From CBDDHT01 sp965228615 (GTDB lineage: Bacteria > Pseudomonadota > Alphaproteobacteria > Rhizobiales > Methyloligellaceae): 64,000 nucleotides of DNA. The stretch spans positions 2,418,001-2,482,000 of the forward strand of contig CBDDHT010000004.1 in the NCBI GenBank assembly GCA_965228615.1. The letters run 5' to 3'. Both the position numbers and the translations under genes were made by a program. Shown in pieces: positions 61,684 to 64,000 of the stretch. The stretch's first letter is position 1, and every line of letters starts with the position of its first letter. The notes under the pieces are model-generated. The model did not search any database and was not told the DNA's origin. It saw nothing but the letters and a program-made list of their open reading frames with translations.

Positions 61684-62375
61684 ACAGAAACCATCGAATT
61701 CATGCCAAAGCGATGCAGCTCGGCGACACGAATTGCCCGGCTCGAGGTTGGCTCATCATGGCAATGGCTGGATTGGCTTCAATCGTCTTGGCCGTCAGCA
61801 TCGCACCTGTCGGCGCCCAGACACTGGGGAAAGGCTTCGCCGGATTCGCTGCCGACAACAATGAGCCCATCGACATCGAGTCGGACACGCTTGAGGTCAA
61901 CGACGCCACCAAGATCGCCATTTTCAGCGGCAATGTGAAGGCCGTTCAAGGCACGATGACAATGCGCACCAAGGAACTCCACGTCACCTACACAGGCGGC
62001 GACGGCGGTCTTGGATCAGGCTCCGAGATCTCGAAAATCAAGGCACAGGGCAAGGTGCTCATCACCACCGACAAGAAACAGACCGCCACCGCCGACTGGG
62101 CAAACTTCGACGTCAAAGAACAAACAGTCGTTATTGGCGGAAACGTGGTGTTGTCCCAAGGCGAGGGTAGTGTGCTAAAGGGTGATCGCCTCGTCATCAA
62201 TCTGAAGACGGGGCAAAGCCGGTTCGAGAACCGACGAGATGCCAAGACCGGGAAGCCTGTTCGTGTCAAAGGTCTATTCATGCCGAAGAAGAAGAATGAC
62301 AAAAAGAAGACCGAAAAAAATGGAGAACCGTCTCCATGGGCCACTGAAATCCGCCGCCCTTCCCCGTCTCAATAG
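61680..62375 (+). CDS. lptA: LPS transport periplasmic protein LptA
   Basis: A 231-residue OstA/LptA family protein. The signal peptide (WLIMAMAGLASIVLAVSIAP before VGAQTL) is preceded by a leader of ~25 residues. The mature part has EPIDIESDTLEVNDATKIAI, FSGNVKAVQGTMTMRTKELH, TDKKQTATADWANFDVKEQ and GGNVVLSQGEGSVLKGDRL, the repeating strands that form the periplasmic bridge for LPS. A Lys-rich tail ends it. It overlaps lptC. Confidence 0.94.
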   Translation: MNRNHRIHAKAMQLGDTNCPARGWLIMAMAGLASIVLAVSIAPVGAQTLGKGFAGFAADNNEPIDIESDTLEVNDATKIAIFSGNVKAVQGTMTMRTKELHVTYTGGDGGLGSGSEISKIKAQGKVLITTDKKQTATADWANFDVKEQTVVIGGNVVLSQGEGSVLKGDRLVINLKTGQSRFENRRDAKTGKPVRVKGLFMPKKKNDKKKTEKNGEPSPWATEIRRPSPSQ

Positions 62376-62432
62376 ACCTGCATTTCATCGAATCTTAACC
62401 GGTCGGCGCTTCAACTAGGGGCGAAAGGCTCA

Positions 62433-63245
62433 TTGGCTAAGCTGATGTCCATACCGGTACCCGGTGCGCAGACCGAACAGCCGGCGCAGAGCGACTCTCC
62501 TCAGAGTGAATCGTCGCATGCCGCGGGACGTCTGAGCGTCCAATCCGTTGTTAAGAGTTTCAAGCGACGACCGGTCGTGCGCGGCGTAAGCCTCAATCTC
62601 GCGCGCGGCGAATCGGTTGGCCTACTGGGACCGAATGGTGCTGGGAAAACGACGGTGTTCTACATGATCACCGGTCTCATTCCGGCGGATGAAGGACGGA
62701 TTGAGATTGATGGCAACGACGTCACCAGGTTCCCGATGTACAGGCGCGCGAGGCTTGGCATCGGTTATCTGCCACAGGAGGCTTCGATCTTTCGTGGCCT
62801 TACGGTCGAGCAGAACATCAACGCCGTGCTGGAGCTGGTCGAGCCTAACAAGAAGGCAAGACAGGAACAGCTGGATACACTTCTTGAAGAATTCAGCATT
62901 ACGCGGTTGCGAAAATCACCATCCATTGCGCTGTCAGGTGGTGAACGCCGCCGTGTCGAAATTGCGCGCGCCCTCGCCGGGCGTCCCTCCTTCATGCTCC
63001 TGGACGAGCCATTTGCCGGCATCGACCCGATCGCAATTGGCGATATCCGGGCACTTGTCAGCCATTTGACGAAGCGGGGCATCGGTGTGCTGATCACGGA
63101 TCACAATGTACGTGAAACTCTGGAAATGATTGATCGCGCTTACATAATTCACGATGGACGGGTGCTGACAGAAGGGTCGCCGGAAGAAATTATCGCGAAT
63201 GAGGACGTTCGACGCGTCTATCTTGGGGATCAGTTCACTTTATAG
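62433..63245 (+). CDS. lptB: LPS export ABC transporter ATP-binding protein LptB
   Basis: A 270-residue ABC ATPase: Walker A GLLGPNGAGKTTVFYMITG, Q-loop GIGYLPQEASIFRGLTVEQN, signature LSGGERRRVEIARALAGRPS, Walker B FMLLDEPFAGIDPIAI and switch His in VLITDHNVRETLEM. An N-terminal ~30-residue tail is not conserved. The start is TTG 62433, four bases after GAAAGG; ATG 62445 is an alternative. rpoN follows. Confidence 0.96.
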   Translation: MAKLMSIPVPGAQTEQPAQSDSPQSESSHAAGRLSVQSVVKSFKRRPVVRGVSLNLARGESVGLLGPNGAGKTTVFYMITGLIPADEGRIEIDGNDVTRFPMYRRARLGIGYLPQEASIFRGLTVEQNINAVLELVEPNKKARQEQLDTLLEEFSITRLRKSPSIALSGGERRRVEIARALAGRPSFMLLDEPFAGIDPIAIGDIRALVSHLTKRGIGVLITDHNVRETLEMIDRAYIIHDGRVLTEGSPEEIIANEDVRRVYLGDQFTL

Positions 63246-63290
63246 CGTTATAGAAGATGCAGAGCAGAAACGGGATCTAAGACAGAAACC

Positions 63291-64000
63291 ATGGCGCTGA
63301 CGGCAAAACTTGAGATGAGGCAGGCGCAAGGCCTCGTCATGACGCCGCAACTGCAGCAGGCAATCAAACTGCTGCAGCTCTCCAATATGGAATTGTCAGC
63401 CTATGTCGAAGCCGAACTCGAGCGGAATCCACTGCTTGAGCATGTAGAAGGCAGTGACGCCCCTCGGGCAGAGGTGACTGGCGAGCCCGACGCGCCCGAT
63501 GCCTCGGCCAGCAGCAGCGATGAAGAATGGCTTGATCTTGGCAGTGAGCCGATCGCCAGCAACCCGGCAGAGGTCTTCGATACAGATTCGGAAAACCTCA
63601 ATCCGGATTCCGGCGGCGATGCTGTTGTGCAACCTGTCGCAGATTCCAATTGGTCGACGGTCAATGGCAAAGCGGCGCCTCGCGACGGCGACGCCAATCT
63701 GGAAGCCTTTGTCGCTGAGGATATCAGTCTCCAGGATCATCTGAACGAACAGCTTCTGCTTGCGGTTGCCGATCCGGCAAAGCGTCTCATCGGACGCCAC
63801 CTGATCGACATGGTGGACGAGGCCGGCTACCTCAGCGGCGATCTGGACGGTCTTGCCGAACGACTATCGGCACCAATGGAGCTGGTTGATGAAACGCTTC
63901 AGACATTGCAGACCTTCGACCCGGCGGGTGTCTTCGCAAGGTCCCTCGCGGAATGCCTCAGCTTGCAGCTCAAAGATCGCAACCGATACGACCCGGCCAT
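63291..64000 (+). CDS. rpoN: RNA polymerase sigma-54 factor (partial, runs off the window)
   Basis: The visible 236 residues are the N-terminal part of sigma-54. MALTAKLEMRQAQGLVMTPQ and LQQAIKLLQLSNMELSAYVE are the activator-interacting region, an acidic linker follows (SDEEWLDLGSEPIASN), and the core-binding start is FVAEDISLQDHLNEQLLLAV, LIGRHLIDMVDEAGYLSGDL and LQTFDPAGVFARSLAECLSL. It follows lptB by 45 bp, the standard order in this class; sigma-54 directs nitrogen and other regulated genes. Confidence 0.97.
   Translation, partial: MALTAKLEMRQAQGLVMTPQLQQAIKLLQLSNMELSAYVEAELERNPLLEHVEGSDAPRAEVTGEPDAPDASASSSDEEWLDLGSEPIASNPAEVFDTDSENLNPDSGGDAVVQPVADSNWSTVNGKAAPRDGDANLEAFVAEDISLQDHLNEQLLLAVADPAKRLIGRHLIDMVDEAGYLSGDLDGLAERLSAPMELVDETLQTLQTFDPAGVFARSLAECLSLQLKDRNRYDPA

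Overview
The window looks like chromosomal DNA of an alphaproteobacterium of the Hyphomicrobiales (Rhizobiales) type. The evidence is gene order: rplU-rpmA-GNAT-obg-proB-proA-nadD, then rsfS-rlmH-envC-ctpA-yibQ-like-rppH, plus lptC-lptA-lptB-rpoN and pheT-pheS-rplT-rpmI-infC, all with protein sequences of alphaproteobacterial character. No insertion sequence, prophage, rRNA or CRISPR array was seen. There is one tRNA, tRNA-Leu(CAG).

Layout. 0-6.7 kb (minus): an operon-like run of an FMN glutamate-synthase-like protein, a DUF2126 transglutaminase and a permuted ATP-grasp/alpha-E protein cut by the window edge. 6.8-12.9 kb (plus): ribosomal proteins L21/L27, a GNAT, Obg, proline synthesis and NAD synthesis. 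13-18.2 kb (minus): a five-gene catabolic cassette of GntR regulator, CaiB/BaiF CoA-transferase, biotin carrier, carboxyltransferase and biotin carboxylase. It lies between nadD and rsfS, which are normally adjacent. 18.5-24.7 kb (plus): ribosome silencing, rRNA methylation, cell-wall hydrolase activation, C-terminal processing protease and RppH. 24.7-28 kb: beta-oxidation enzymes and a hot-dog thioesterase.

22.6-36.6 kb is the most unusual stretch. It carries four full copies and one half copy of a ~105-bp two-hairpin repeat whose ends are CTAG and whose stems show compensatory changes. It also holds two decaying genes (an ompW remnant and the C-terminal end of a D-lactate dehydrogenase), two tandem LuxR-type regulators without a luxI, and several unknown small proteins. 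One repeat copy supplies the stop codons of both convergent genes beside it.

36.6-41.2 kb (plus): a tight four-gene 2-oxoacid:acceptor oxidoreductase operon ending in a fusion of a GltD-like flavoprotein with a ferredoxin. 41.3-44.6 kb: small enzymes, and an ArsR gene whose start codon lies inside an 18-bp perfect inverted repeat. 44.6-48.1 kb: large hairpins, an unrecognised two-gene module (P-loop ATPase plus a two-helix membrane protein), and a divergent exported caspase-like protein. This is the best candidate here for an undescribed system, though its function is unknown.

48.1-64 kb: housekeeping genes for phenylalanyl-tRNA synthetase, L20, L35 and IF3 (with a probable ATC start codon), a GT4 glycosyltransferase, a hydrolase, an SDR, QueG, a GST, UppP, an NDUFA9-like protein, tRNA-Leu, RNase D, the LPS transport genes lptC-A-B, and the start of rpoN.
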